Assembly: GCF_958298935.1 (NCBI RefSeq) | Contig: NC_084935.1 | Span: forward strand, 5,962,001 to 6,026,000 | From: Phragmites australis | Lineage: Eukaryota > Streptophyta > Magnoliopsida > Poales > Poaceae | Length of the DNA: 64,000 nucleotides | Direction: 5' to 3' | Shown here: in pieces, positions 45,385 through 57,054 of the stretch | Layout of the letters: each line of letters starts with the position of its first letter | Position numbering within the stretch: position 1 is the first letter of the stretch | Translations under genes and position numbers: made by a program | The notes under the pieces: model-generated | What the model was told of the DNA's origin: nothing | What the model saw: only the letters and a program-made list of their open reading frames with translations | Databases searched by the model: none

Positions 45385-47884
45385 CCGAGTATTTTTATCT
45401 CTAAAAATTCTTCTAGCCGGACGTTTGAGTTGGCTATTATATTCGTATTTTATACTAAAAATAAAGACATAAACCATCTTATTTTATCTTACAAACTCCG
45501 GTAAAGCTTGCAAAATAGGCTTGTTAGCTGACTAGCAAATGTTCTTTTCGCATGCAGTGGGATGCATTTTGGATGAATCTATTATAACTAATGAGTTCAG
45601 AATTCACTAATGCTGCGCTGTTCCATTCCTTGTACAGAGTGAACTTGCACTCCATTCGATTGGATTCCTGGTGCTCAGCCTATGAAGCCCAGTAAAAGCT
45701 GTTCATCTTGAACGAGTACTTGGTTCACCGCGTAAAGCTCAGCGCCGCATCCCCGGCAGGCACTGCATATTCACGCACTGGTCCACCACGTGCCGGTGAC
45801 GGCACGGTGATACGGCTTTGCTATTTCGGTACGTGTGGAGTGCGGTATCAACGAGCACCCAAAATCACGCCGGAATTCACAGCGTATCTTTTAGAACGGG
45901 CCGGACTTTGGTCGATCTTCAGAGAAACGTTGGCGAACAGCCGAACAGAGCCACACGATGCTTTCAGACTCGGATGCGGTTTCAACGTCAAGGATTTCGC
46001 ATTGCGGACCCGCGGTTTACCCGACCTACCACGGCCACGGCCAGCGGGCATAGGATTTCAAGGTCCACCACGCTGACGCGACCGGCCGGGCTGCAGCCTA
46101 GAGAGCAGCAACAGACGACACCGAGGCTGACTCAACGCAAACCGATGCCAGCTGCTTCCTGCTACTCATCACGCACCAGCGCTTCTCTGGATTCACGAGC
46201 GAGTTTAGATGCATGTTCCGTCTTTGTTTAGTGTAACATGTACTAGTACATCTACACTCCTTCAGCCTTGCCTCTCATCCCTTGTGTAAGACCATCTAAC
46301 TCTTTTCACGATGCGCCAAATGCAAGTTCATCAACAACTTATATTTGGAGGTGTGAGTATACCACATGCCCACTAAGGATCAAACCTTATGTTTATTTCT
46401 TATGTGTCTTAACAATGTAAATTTTTTTTTATGGTAGGTAACATATCTATTGACAGTGAGGCGTGGTACTGACTTTGCCGATCTTTGAGCCCCTCATCTC
46501 AGGTCTTCAGTAGGCAGGTGTGAGTGCGGCGTATTATGATGTAAATATGTGTGTGCGTCTAAGAATTGTACTGATGTTTCTTAAAAAATTGTTCACCAAC
46601 AACTTAAGACTTTTTTTACCTCTATTATTTTGCCCCTATATAAATACATCTAATCAATGGAGTAAACAAGTCAATCACCTTAATAATGATAATGAATGAG
46701 GAGCAATAGAGATTTACATAATCTATCTTAACTAGCAAGGTGTCTCGCACTAATAGCGTGGTTAGTCTCGTTGTAATATTTTGTCACAATAACTTTGATT
46801 AAAAATTATATTTTGTCACAATAACTTTGATTAAAAATTAGTCTATCTAGTTTTTTTATAAGGTTAGTGTCATTTAGTTACAAAACACATAAAACTAGAA
46901 GAAGAAATAAAAATTATATTAGTGAAAAAAATTATTTATGCTCTAAACTTGTAACCGAATCATATATTGATTCGATTCGTATATGTTTGATCAACTGTCA
47001 AAACTGTGTCAGGTGTAAGGAGCCTAACCAAATCAGAATAGTTTTGCCTTGCCTTGCCTGCATGTTGTGCCTTGTTTGCTTGATGTGACGACCTTGAGTT
47101 ACACGATGTTTCTTAATTATTATTTTAGTAAGTATTCTCAAAGTTTTCATTATTATTTTTTGAATTGTAGCTATTTATTAATTGTATTTTCATATGGACT
47201 CTTTATTTAGAAATTTGATTTTTATAATAATTTAATTTTTTATAAGACTATATTTGGTATGAATCCTTATTTTTCTATTCTAACCTCAATTTTAATTATT
47301 ATTAATTTATTTTATTTTGACTATTTATTTAGATATTTTGCTTCCCAAACCGTATAAAAATCAAACTACTAGTTTTTCATAATTTTTAATTTCAAATTTA
47401 GGTATGTATTAATCATATTTGATATGTACTCTTTGGTTTCCGAATTTAGCTATTTATTAAGATATGAGCTTTTTGGTTTAATCTACACCATTGAATGTTT
47501 ATAATAATGAATAGTTTAGATCATTTTTTCTGATTAACATAGTAATTTTATAATCTTAAAAGTGAACGTGATAGTTTCTTTTTTTTCTCTTAAATAATTA
47601 TATAATAGATTCGTGTGCATAAGTCCAAATGGACTTGTATAAGGGATCAGAGGAAGTGGCCCTCGTGTTTATGAATTCAGAGCTGTTCAGCTTAGAAAGT
47701 TCAGGCTAAAGGACATCAAACTCTATTAGTTCGACATTTTTTTTCCCACGACACAGAACAATCTCTCGGGTCCTTCCATCTCATTCTAATCAAGCCAACC
47801 AAAGGCAAGAATCCAAGGCTAACCACCGGCTGATCGATCGATCATCGGTTGGCCACTTGAACGATTCTCACGTCCCCATCGCAA

Positions 47885-47990
47885 CAACCTTCTATGCATT
47901 ATGTGCGCAGTCCAATGGAGGTTCATCCATGCCCAGTCTATCCATCCACTGTTTTGCAACCTTCTATGCATTATGTGCGCAGTCCAATGG
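47885..47990. repeat. 34-bp direct repeat, 72 bp apart
   Basis: 'caaccttctatgcattatg' and the following 15 bases occur identically at 47885-47918 and 47957-47990. Confidence 0.85.
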
Positions 47991-48164
47991 CTGTCTGCAA
48001 GCGTGCTGACTGCCGAGGAAGATGGTCTGATGGGTGAGTTCGAGCTAACTGCGGCGAGTGGGCATGTCTGATCGTGGCTGTCCATGCACTGATACAAAAT
48101 TGCTTTTCTGAACAGAAGATGTCAGTGGCACGCACTTGGTCGGATCAAAGCGCTGCATAATGGA

Positions 48165-48280
48165 CAGGGATAAGGCCAAATGACCAGCTGAAGAGCATGG
48201 ACTGTTCGTTACAAGCTAATGGCAGGGATAAAGCCAAATGGCCAGCTGAAGAGCATGGACTGTTCGTTGCAAGCTTATGG
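48165..48280. repeat. Tandem duplication, 2 x 58 bp
   Basis: Two adjacent units starting cagggataa(g/a)gccaaatg at 48165 and 48223, nearly identical. Confidence 0.85.
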
Positions 48281-50591
48281 CCTTTTCAGACTTTGGGGAG
48301 TTGGAAAGAGGCGCAATTTATCGTTACGAGTGTAATCAAACGGGATGGCAGTTGAAAGGTGGGATCTGGGATACAATGGCCAGCTTGGGTTTTTATTTAT
48401 TTTACAACGAAACACTCCCCAAATAAAGAGGATGAGAAACTACGTAAGATCAAACAAAAAAGGCGTTTGCACATAACAACACATTACACCTCTAATATGC
48501 ACAAGACAGTTTGGATTTTTATATTGGGGGAATTTGTGGAAGCTGACATTATTGTTATAATCTACTAGTATATTAGTAGCACGCATTGATCCACCAGACT
48601 AATAGTTTGGTCCTCTATATGTTAATTGCACTGGTCCAGGAAATTTAGGTCCTGTAATAGTTTAGAGAGCACAGACTCATTGGCTATTTTCAGAAAGAAA
48701 TGCGCAAATTCATCTATACTTTAGTCATCAACACCCAAAAAAAAAAAAGCAAATAAAAACACTAACACAATTGCTGCTCAGTTTGCCTATGTAGAAACGG
48801 AAGAAAACATGGCTATCAGTGCGTCTGCTGCCAAGTGATCATGTCGTCCTGCCGTCGCCGAAGTGCTGGCCAAAGAGAAAGCACCCCCTCGAGATCGATC
48901 AGCCCGACTAGGAGCAGAAACCTGGCACGCAGGCAGGCCTGCAGGATCTCCCTTAGCCTGCTCAGGAGAAAGGAAAATCCTCGTCAAATTTGAACTGGAT
49001 GCCAAGCCCAAAAGCTGGAACACTTGGCCCCGGCCGCTCTCATCGTCGCTGCAGAAACTCGAGCACCTCTGCCTCTGCGACTCACGCATCGCCTGAGGCT
49101 TACGCGGGCAGCTTCTACTCATCAGACCACGTCGCTGCGCGCCGCGTCTAGGGCTTGTTCTCGTAGGATGCGTAGGCTTTCTTTAGCTCCTCGCATGCAC
49201 TTGCCATTCGCTGTCGAGTCTTCCTACTCCGACCGGTATACCTGCACGGACAGTTCCATGCTTGGTTTTGCATGATGAAACGCTTTCAGGAACAGAATGA
49301 TGGTGCTTGCGCCGCGGCTTAGACGAGGCACGAGAGACGCGGCTTTCGAGGCTCCAGGGAGACCAATCATGCTGAGAACATGCCGCGTCCGGCATTCTTT
49401 GATAAAGAAAACTTTATTAATTTTTATTATCATAATAGGAGGGTATAACCGTATAAGAGTTTATTTCTAATTTTTATATTATCATGATGCACACAACCTA
49501 GTAGACAAAAAGAAAAACAAAAAATGACAAGAAAAACTCATATAAAAGGGGACACATGTAACAATCGACATCAAGATGCGACGTAGAGACGTATCATGTA
49601 TCTTTCTCCTTGTACAAAGGAGGCTCGAGCAGTGGCAGTGCCTTTTTCTTGTACGTTTTCAGGCAGAGGACGCAGTTTGTTTGCAGTTTTCGCAGTGCAT
49701 GCTGCCTGGGCGCGTTCATGGATGATGCTACGATCCTGCCCTCCCTGCAATATACCTCTGCATGGATGGAACACCAGAGAGTTCTCCAAGCTAGTTGCAC
49801 AAGCATGTACAGAGAATAGAGTAGTTGCTTGGGGCTTGATCGGCTGATGGTCCTTTTGAACCTCTGTTTGTCAGGAATAATGCCAGTTCGAGAGGAATGA
49901 TGAATTGGTTGAAAGAGATGGGGGAGCTGCTTCGGAGTTCTTGATCGAGCCACATGCATGCTTAAAGTTGGTCCACAGTTTATCTTACCCCACGTTCAGT
50001 TCCTGTCTGATGTTTGAGTTTTTTTTTTTAGGAAATCAAGCGAATTTGCCTCATAGGGCCATCTCCAACAGCAACTATAAAAATTCATCATCTAAAATAC
50101 TATTACAGTATCCACTATCACTATTGCAGCATCCCTCATTCCCTCAATCTTCAACAGAAACTCTATATATCATCCACTATCTTCTCTTTTCTATATTAAA
50201 ATATTTTATGCCCAACCACCATAACCGCCGTAGCAGCATCGGGTTTCACCTATTCCCGTTGCAACCGGTATTGATGGGCACGGTTAAAATTAGTGGTATG
50301 AAAAAATTGCATTTGTTCGGGAAAAAATAAATATTTGTTCGGCATATTTTTTGTCAGAGCTAATTTTTTTCGCCCATGCAACTACGCAGTCAAAAATGAT
50401 TGTTTGCAACGTATGAAACGGTTGTGACTTGCACTGCAATTTAGCTTGCAGAGGAAGGAAGAAGCAGTCTTGCCGCGGAAGCCTCACGAGTAGTGGCTTG
50501 TAGGGGAAGAAAATGCGGTGGATTCTGTCACAAGGCTCAGCATCTCACTATATATATGAGGCTGAGGTACTCTCACTTGCAAGCCAGCCAA

Positions 50592-51979
50592 ATGGATCAT
50601 TGTTCAGCCTGGAAGCAGTACTTGAGAGACCTGTGTTTCTCCAATGATTATTTCGATGAGGAAGATGATTTGGTCTTAGCGACTCTCAGCGCCTGGCATG
50701 CGGACGGGGAGGCATCACACCGAGGGCCGTGGGGCGGTTCAGTGCCGGGTCATCGGCGTATCCACCGGAATCGACTGGAGGGCCACAATAGGTTGTACAA
50801 CGACTACTTTGCGGACCCCACGGTGTACCCCGACTACATTTTCTGTTGCAGGTACAATTGTAAACAGTAGTTGTCGTGTGTAAGTATTATGTACAGATGA
50901 TGTGTGAGGTGGTAATGCTCGGTGTTCATGCAGGTTCAGGATGAAACGCGACCTTTACTGCAAGATTGTGCAGGCGGTTGAGGAGCATGACCCGTGGTTC
51001 CAACAGAGGAGGAACGCTGCAGGCGAGCTGAGGCTATCCTCCTTGCAAAAATTTATTGCGGCATTCCGTATGCTAGCATACGATGCTCCTGCAGATTCTC
51101 TGGATGAATGCATCCGGCTAGGGGAGAGCACCATCATTGAGAGCATGAGGTGGTTTGTTCGTGCTGTCGTCGAGGTGTTCGGTGATGAGTACCTCCGTGC
51201 TCCGAACGAGGAGGACATTGCTCACTTGCTTGATATCAACCAGCGAAGAGGGTTTCCCAGGATGCTGGAAAGCATTGACTACATGCATTAGAGGTGGAAG
51301 AACTGTCCGACGGCGTGGTCGAGTTCTTTCACCGGCCATGTCAACACATCGACAATCATTCTAGAGGCAGTGGCATCGTAGGACTTGTGGATTTGGCATG
51401 CCTTCTTTGGAATACCAGGTTCTCTGAACGACATCAATATGCTGCACCGTTCACATCTCCTCGATAATCTTGCTGCTGGCGAGGCACCCAAGGTACAATA
51501 CTCCATTAATGGACACCATTACACAATGGGGTACTACCTTGCAGACGGCATCTATCCGGAGTAGGCTATGTTCGTGAAGCCCATACAATCTCCAGTTGGG
51601 AGGAAGCAGCAACACTTCGTGGTTCAACAAGCGGCAGCACGAAAGGATGTCAAACGGGCCTTCGGAGTCCTGCAGTCCCGGTTTCCCATAGTCCGGGGAG
51701 CAGCGAGGTTCTGGGATCAGGAGACCCTTAATGACATCATGACCGCCTGCATTATCATGCACAACATGATAATTGAAGATGAGAGACCGGATGGGGAAGT
51801 CGAACACGTGTACGAGGGTGCTGGTGAGGATGTGGTGCCGTCGCACGCCGCAACCCCCCCCCCCCCCCCCACTGCAAGCATTTATCCAAAGGTATGGTGA
51901 TATAAGAAGCAGACCGGGTCATCAGCAACTCCGTGACGATATTGTTGAGCATCTCTGGCAACTCCACGGAGGAGAGTAG
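50592..51979 (+). pseudogene. Harbinger transposase, decayed
   Basis: Exon 1 is 50592-50851 and exon 2 starts at 50934 (CCR joined to FRMKRDLYCKIV). The HTH-like and DDE regions are readable in one frame: SSLQKFIAAFRMLAYD, LGESTIIESMRWFVRAVVEVFG, then ESIDYMH with the first Asp, GSLNDINML with the second, GYYLADGIYP and KRAFGVLQSRFPIV. Three in-frame TAG stops interrupt it (51289-51291, one after LEAVAS near 51380, one after DGIYPE near 51562). Each can be reached by one C-to-T or G-to-A change from a codon usual in the family (Trp, Gln, Trp). The expected third catalytic Glu in VERAFG is Lys here. A C17 run at 51854-51870 shifts the frame so that the normal C-terminus (FIQRYGDIRS ... LRDDIVEHLWQLHG) is read in another frame. 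Confidence 0.88.
51854..51870. repeat. C17 homopolymer in the Harbinger transposase
   Basis: A run of seventeen C in the acidic/proline linker. It is the point where the frame leaves that of the conserved C-terminus. Confidence 0.85.
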
Positions 51980-52441
51980 TATCAACCTCTTGTAGTTCGA
52001 TCAATAACATGCTAAGTAGTATGTCCTAAGGAACTATGTCGTGTGTACGTGCGTATTATGTTTGTTAATGGTATGGACCGTGCTTTTTGCATGTATAATC
52101 AAATGAACTCAGTCCTTGGATTGGCTTCCTTTGAGTCTTTGTGTTTTCCACTAGCAAGATAGCATAAGGGAGAAATGTAACACAACAAGGTAGGTAACAA
52201 ATAACAAATTAACAACCAAATCTGGCCAGACCAATGTTCACAGTCTCAACGTGACCTTCTAGATCAGCTCCTCCTCTGCTGCAATCCTACAAACAATGTT
52301 CCTTATTGCAGATCAATGAACCATGCAGTTCTACACACACAAATAAAGCACACCATGTTTCTACACAACCATGCATTACATTCATTGTCTATAAGCTGCA
52401 AGAAAATCGAATCTCGAACATAATACAACCAAGAGCGCAAA

Positions 52442-53553
52442 TTAGCCAGATGGCCCAGAGGCAGCGCGACGAGCTGCAATAATGCTCTGCCGGAGGCTCT
52501 TGTAGTAGGCCTGTTGGTCCTCATCCATCTGCAAAAGGTCCATGTTCATTATCTCCCTCTCCTCCTTTACCTTTTCCCTCTCCTCCTTGACCTTTTCCAA
52601 TTGTACACGCTCCTCCTCGAGCCTGAGCCTCTGCTGCTCTATTCTCATCATCTCAGCAAATCTCTCCGCCCTATCCTTCTCAACCTTCTCTTTCATGGCT
52701 ATCTGGCAGTCAAATATCTCAATTATAGGCCCAGAAGCTGAGTTCGAGGAGGAAGAACCGCGGGCAACCTCCTTCGAGCAATTGCGGCCAGGTGGGCGTT
52801 TCGGCCGTGGACCGCCACTGGAAGGTCCTGCAGCTACACCTTCGGGTTCGTTCACCCCGGGACAAGACTCAACGTGCTGCGTCGATGCGGGGCTGCCCGC
52901 AGCGGAGGTCTTCTTCTTCTTGCGGGAGGCCTTGGATTTCCACTTGGGATAATGCCGCAACTCCACCCAACAAGGCAGCAACGTGAACTCCTTCTTTTCC
53001 ACGGCTTGGAACATCTGACATGCTGCCGCGATCTGAAACACAAAGAACTCAGTAATAATTGGACAGTGCCATCATACAATGGCGCATAGATACATGAACC
53101 ATAGAAAACAAATGTACCATGTCGGGCTCGGTCGTCCCACTCCTCCTATTACGCAGTGCCCTAGCATAATGCCCGCAGAACCTCTGCACCATCCCATTGA
53201 TGAAGGTCCACCTCCCCTGCAGAGAATTCTTGTTGCGGGTGGAACGGAAGTCTTTGTGCTCGTGGAAAAAGGTCTCGATCCTCTGCCAGAAAGCCCCTAT
53301 ACTCTGGTTACTCCCGACCACGGGATCCATACTCACGTTAAGCCATGCCTTCACAAGATGAAGGTCCTCCTGCATGGTGTAACTGCATCCACAGCCATCC
53401 ATAGCTGCCACCTCTCTCGGTCCCTCGGGTTGCTGATCTTCTGCCACATGAGACTCTGTCCCGAAGATGCCTTCTTGGGTTGGCGGCACAACATCGGCCC
53501 AAGGAATCCCATCGTCGTCATCACATAGGAACAGGGCGTACTCCATAGAGTCC
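52442..53553 (-). CDS. PIF/Harbinger ORF1 (Myb/SANT-like, NAM-associated type)
   Basis: Two exons on the minus strand: 53553-53118 and 53032-52442. The first probable Met is at 53546. Exon A holds a trihelix/Myb-like region (EDLHLVKAWLNVSMDPVVGSNQ, FWQRIETFFHEHK, NSLQGRWTFINGMVQRFCGHY). Exon B continues with AACQMFQAVEKKEFTLLPCWVELRH, a Lys/Pro/Ser-rich linker, and a charged coiled coil (EEERVQLEKVKEEREKVKEER) ending GPSG. This is the ORF1 protein that helps the transposase bind or enter the nucleus in PIF/Pong elements; hosts often carry it mis-annotated as 'glutathione S-transferase T3-like'. The intron is GT-AG. No stop interrupts the two exons, unlike the transposase. It may have an upstream exon. 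Confidence 0.8.
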
Positions 53554-53777
53554 CTGCAAACCATTAAAAACGCGATGAAATACAACAAAGCAGTATGAAA
53601 TCTAACCTATGTACACGGCATTATGTTGCACAAAATTATAAGCCATTCAACACATTACGAACATAACGAGAGATATGTCTTAAGGAGTAACCCTTACATC
53701 ATGTGGGAGTACCGGAGTACAAGACCAACAACTAGAGGCTACCTCGACTCGACAATTATCGAACAATTACCCAACAA

Positions 53778-54218
53778 CTAAGTACACACCCTACCCAACC
53801 ACAGCCTCCAAGATAGATCAGATTCAATGGACAAGCCGTCAACCGAATCGCCGCACAGTAGGTCATCCGAATTGGCACACAGTATGTCATCGGGGCTCCA
53901 GTCAGCGGGAACAACATCGTCGTCGTCAACGTCCTTTGAGCCCGACGCTTCCTCTTCCACTGCCATGCATCCATTGGTGCCGTGACAAATATGGTTGGGC
54001 ATGCCGCTGCCGCTCAAAGCATCTTCAACTTGGAACACGAGCTGCTCCAAGTCCCCCACAATGTTGTCGACCACAAGCAGTGCTCTGTTGAGCTCCACGT
54101 CAGTAGGGGTGTTGTCCGTACTCAAATTGTCCTTGACCACCTTCTTCAACGCGGTAGCCATCTCCTGTACATGGTCCTGCATTTTCGACAGAAGAGCGGC
54201 AAGCGATGCGGCGTCCAT
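53778..54218 (-). CDS. Acidic hypothetical protein within the PIF element
   Basis: A 146-residue open frame starting MDAASLAALLSKMQDHVQ at 54218. The first half is predicted helical with heptad-like spacing (MATALKKVVKDNL, ALLVVDNIVGDLEQLVFQVEDAL). The second half is acidic (VEEEASGSKDVDDDDVVPADWSPDD). It may be an upstream exon of ORF1, since both run on the minus strand and ORF1's first exon opens with an acceptor, but no donor that keeps frame convincingly was found. No family recognised. Confidence 0.45.
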   Translation of the reverse strand: MDAASLAALLSKMQDHVQEMATALKKVVKDNLSTDNTPTDVELNRALLVVDNIVGDLEQLVFQVEDALSGSGMPNHICHGTNGCMAVEEEASGSKDVDDDDVVPADWSPDDILCANSDDLLCGDSVDGLSIESDLSWRLWLGRVCT

Positions 54219-54239
54219 CTACAAGCACGAACAGGGATG

Positions 54240-55946
54240 CCTAAACCGAGGAACTAAATTTCAGCTCAAAGTTTACACTGCTTAAGCATTTCAGGCAAAA
54301 TACATATACACACAATACTGCATAGTAATATAGTGGCCATTCTCATTACTGCACTAGCTCTCATGTTTGGCTCTTAGGTGAATTGACAAAACGTGTGTTG
54401 GCTTATGTATTTCTATCCTTAAGCAAAAATGACAAGTAATTCCTTAACTATTCAGAAGATGTTGATATAATGCACACTGATCTAACTTCAGGTAGCATAG
54501 CTGCACCAAGTGAAGATGGAAGAATCCAAAAAGTACCAAATGGAGAAAGCAATTGATGCACTGAACAATGGTAGCCTTGAAATTTATGAAATTATTGCCA
54601 CCAAGTTCTTTATTGGTGTTCTAGGTCTACACTGGGCAACTTCAATTATCTAGATATTACAAGAACCACAATTAAACACCAACAACATTCCTTTTCTTTT
54701 TGTTTACTGTCAGGAAGCAGATTTTGTTCTTTGCATGACATCCCAATCTTAGTACTTGTATTCATTTGCCATTTCAATTGTTCCCTCATGGTAATAGGAC
54801 TCTTTACCTTACAAGGACCGTATATGAACAAATGATACAACTAATAACTACTGCAATCAGTGGCACAAAGAACAATCAATCATACAAGCTGTAACAATTA
54901 TGGTTGTGTTCGAAGTTCATGCCTACATTTCTGTAATCAAACACTATGCACCTAGGTCACTCCGAAAACTTCAGTCATAGTTACCTCATGTTTTGCGGAC
55001 CTATTTTCTTTCCCCCAACTTTTACTTTCAATCACAGTACATTTCTCAAGCATCAGTGGTTCAATGCGGTGCTGAGCAAAATGAATCAAGGTATACGCTG
55101 CAGTCACATGGATAAGAAGCTGGTAAAATCACCTAGCCACAATTCTGTAAACTAGTTCATGAAAATCCATTGAACCCCAACTCCTCAGTAACCCACCAGA
55201 CAACATACACGCATTGAAAAACATCTCTACAAGCATCATGCAGTAATAATCGTAGATCTACCAAATTCACCAACCAAAGTTATATCGGTTCAATTCATGG
55301 ACAAATAAAGAAGGCCCATTTCTATCACAGACAAATCTAAATCTCAGGTTCTTCAAGCCGGAACAGACACCAAATTCACATACACTACCAAAGATATGGA
55401 TCTGGGACGCCAAATCACAAAGTAAACTTCAACCAAACACACCAAGCAAGCAATATCTTCTTCAGTCCCGGTGGCGAGCAGCCCACGCTCCAGCCGTCCG
55501 CCACACACATACATGGATCTGGGACCGAAGGACTTACCACAAACTTGGGGACAACCTCGGTCCGGCTACTGCGGCCGAGCACACGGAAGGTGGGGAAGCT
55601 TCCAGCGCGGTCGCCGGATCTGCGTCGCACCGGTCGTCCGCTGCGGGGAAGGATGCGGCGTCTCCCGGGTACCCGGATGGTGGTCGCTTCCGTTGGCCAC
55701 CGAAGCCACCCGCCTCGCCTCCGCAAGGGCTCGCCAGCTCCACTTCCGCCGCTCCGCGGGAGCAACAACCGCTTCTCCAGTCCCCTCGTGCACAGGGATG
55801 AGGACGCCGCATCGCTCCGCAAGTTTGCCGACGCCGCGCCCCTCCCCGCATCCCTGTTCCACTTGATACGGCATCTGTTGGAGACCCTTGCGGACGGCTG
55901 CGGCGGCAAACCGGTTGCTACAGTATTTTGCGTGCGGAAACAGACA
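54240..55946. other. Right non-coding part of the PIF/Harbinger element
   Basis: 54240-55450 is AT-rich without a protein. 55480-55900 is GC-rich and probably the promoter and leader region for the minus-strand ORF1 gene; open frames on both strands there look compositional. Confidence 0.4.
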
Positions 55947-55961
55947 CTGTTGGAGAGGGCC

Positions 55962-57054
55962 TAAGATGCATCACATACGAGACACAAAATGATCAACTTT
56001 GTAAGATGTGTCCGTTCAAAAAAGAATTTAAATGTGCGTGACACTACCGCTGCTCGGTTCGTATCTTGTTATGCATGAGTAAATTCGATCGTTAACCACG
56101 ACTTGGAAAGCTCAAGCCTGTGACTCCAGACATCACTGGTAAGGTTCAGATGACTCGGTGAGGCACATCTCGTTGGACTAACAGACTCCAGGTAGGCAGG
56201 GTTGGTGCAGTTCGTCAGAAGAGAGGAGAGGAGATTGCGATACGAAGCGGTCCAACCAGAAAATATGTTCAACACTCTTCAAGAAAGAAATATACCGACA
56301 GATTAACTAATCGATTATAGATATGTGCTATCCTGAAACCTAAATTGCTTCAAAAGCCATTCCCTATTGTTTCTGAAAGAGCACATAAGCTACTTACAAA
56401 GACGCATGAGCTGAAAACAAGTCGTCTTCTGTAGTTCCACTATTAGGACAAGTATATTGGTACAGTCAGTTATCTCATACAATGCCACGTAGAATTTTAG
56501 TGATGTGGAGAAGAAAAAAGGAGGTGAGGGAAAGAGATCATTATTTCATGAAACAAAGGTCTCATAAGCTAAAATTTAGAACTATGAGACTACTCTCATG
56601 CTTACAACTCATAATGTTTATACATTAAGAGATTGTAGAATTACTATGGAACAAGTAAAAAACAACCAATTATAGAAATTGTCTGTTAAATCATCTCAAA
56701 ATTACATATCAATGCATGAGATAGCATATAAGACGGCATCAATGTGCTTGCGACTTAAGGCATGAAAACAGACTTCAGTATTAGATGTAAGACATGCGAG
56801 ACGCACCATAACAGTCTTAACCGACGAGTATACTCCTGATATTTTCCATAAACCCAGCGTTTTCAGCAGCAATACTCCCGAGTCTATAATTCACTCATGT
56901 ACAAGAAAAATAAATAAATAAATATCCTATCGTGACCACGAACACAACCAAGGCAACATGTACAGGCTGAACACACGCTTTTTATGTATAGAATATCAAA
57001 AGAAATGAGTTATCAACAGAATAATTTCTGTAACATGCTGTGTCTCCAAGTGTG
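55962..57054. other. Spacer and FREE1 3' region
   Basis: AT-rich, no gene recognised. The part nearest 57054 would be the 3' UTR of the minus-strand FREE1 gene. Confidence 0.45.

Larger units (their letters stand above)
45390..50055. other. Long gene-free intergenic region
   Basis: 45700-46240 is GC-richer with open frames but no known product. 46280-47650 is strongly AT-rich. 47750-49430 is mixed, with two short duplications (listed separately) and no recognisable protein. 49430-50050 leads to the left end of the PIF/Harbinger element. No tRNA, rRNA or complete transposon was recognised here. Confidence 0.45.
50056..55961. mobile_element. PIF/Harbinger transposon, 5.9 kb, two genes
   Basis: Terminal inverted repeats are gggccatctccaacag on the left (50056-50071) and, reverse-complemented, ggccctctccaacag on the right (55947-55961). 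The right flank is TAA and the left is ATA, so the expected TWA target duplication is imperfect. The interior carries the two genes typical of the superfamily: a DDE_Tnp_4-type transposase on the plus strand (50592-51979) and a Myb/SANT-like ORF1 on the minus strand (53553-52442), converging tail to tail. The right 400 bases are GC-rich. Both flanks are intergenic. Transposase decay suggests it no longer moves by itself. Confidence 0.8.

Noticed and set aside
48787..49122. Minus-strand open frame of 111 residues
   Set aside because: Low-complexity, Ser/Arg-rich, no recognisable family and no supporting gene structure.
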